Assembly (NCBI GenBank): GCA_963693285.1
Contig: OY848930.1
Coordinates: forward strand, 4,030,001-4,094,000
DNA length: 64,000 nt
Direction of reading: 5' to 3'
DNA from: Xestospongia muta
Lineage: Eukaryota; Porifera; Demospongiae; Haplosclerida; Petrosiidae
In this document: one piece after another, positions 63,721 to 64,000 of the stretch
Position numbering within the stretch: the first letter of the stretch is position 1
Layout: each line of letters begins with the position of its first letter
Notes under the pieces: generated by a model
The model's database searches: none
Told to the model about the DNA's origin: nothing
What the model saw: only the letters and a program-made list of their open reading frames with translations
Position numbers and translations under genes: made by a program

Positions 63721-64000
63721 CTGTAAATGATATGTAATACAATAAACTAATATAATATATATAATGCATTATGTCTTTAACAAATATTCTAGAAAATTAA
63801 ATACTTAGAAATCATGCAAATCAGGTAAAATGTATAGTAACTTTTACTAAGTACTAAATATAATGAATAAATTTATTGTGTCTCTTTTGGACTAGCTACT
63901 AAATGCATTCTATGTGTATTGTACATGTACATCTCTTTGTAGCAGTGGTAAGTCCCATAATAATACTTATTATAATGAACTTAGTATATTCCATCAACTT

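Overview
This is animal nuclear DNA. It is AT-rich, and its genes are split by very short spliceosomal introns (48-83 bp in the repeated family). It has TATA-box promoters, microsatellites and minisatellites, and clear metazoan protein families: Rac GTPase, a TRAF-like RING/MATH protein, and CNOT1 of the CCR4-NOT complex. The compact introns and the expanded secreted Cys-rich and TRAF-like families suggest a sponge, most likely a demosponge such as Amphimedon. That assignment is inference, because no search could be run.

Layout. From about 0.2 to 57.4 kb, on the + strand, lies a tandem array of one family of small secreted cysteine-rich proteins. I count 16 apparently intact three-exon copies, one 3'-truncated copy and several relics. 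Exon 1 encodes a signal peptide, exon 2 a short Cys-containing segment, and exon 3 a domain of about 235 residues that opens with a fibrinogen-like YCDM...GGWTRV motif and ends LDIIELYVR. There are two architectures. Type A (294-306 aa) dominates 0.2-47 kb. Type B (331-335 aa) carries an added Ser/Thr/Pro-rich linker in exon 1 and dominates 50-57 kb, where it also has a different promoter. A TRAF-like gene (8.7-10.4 kb) interrupts the array. Between copies lie one intact two-exon Rac1-like gene (48.3-49.1 kb) and about nine decayed Rac pieces, so Rac and the secreted-protein genes have been duplicated together. Spacers are recycled segments of the array: promoters without genes, dead first exons, 5'- or 3'-truncated copies and repeated modules. 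A TTAA-flanked piggyBac-like element sits at 42.8-43.6 kb.

From about 59.0 to 63.7 kb, on the - strand, lie thirteen consecutive exons of CNOT1 (about 559 codons). They extend past the right edge at their 5' end. At the 3' end they stop at a donor site next to the array, with no following exon visible. The introns carry a 233-bp (GA)n run and an ACATGTACATGT-based minisatellite.

The most unusual part is the array. Its introns and promoters look almost identical between copies, while exon 3 differs in a few defined segments. That pattern is expected of a gene-conversion-homogenised but diversifying set of secreted binding or recognition proteins. This functional reading is inference.
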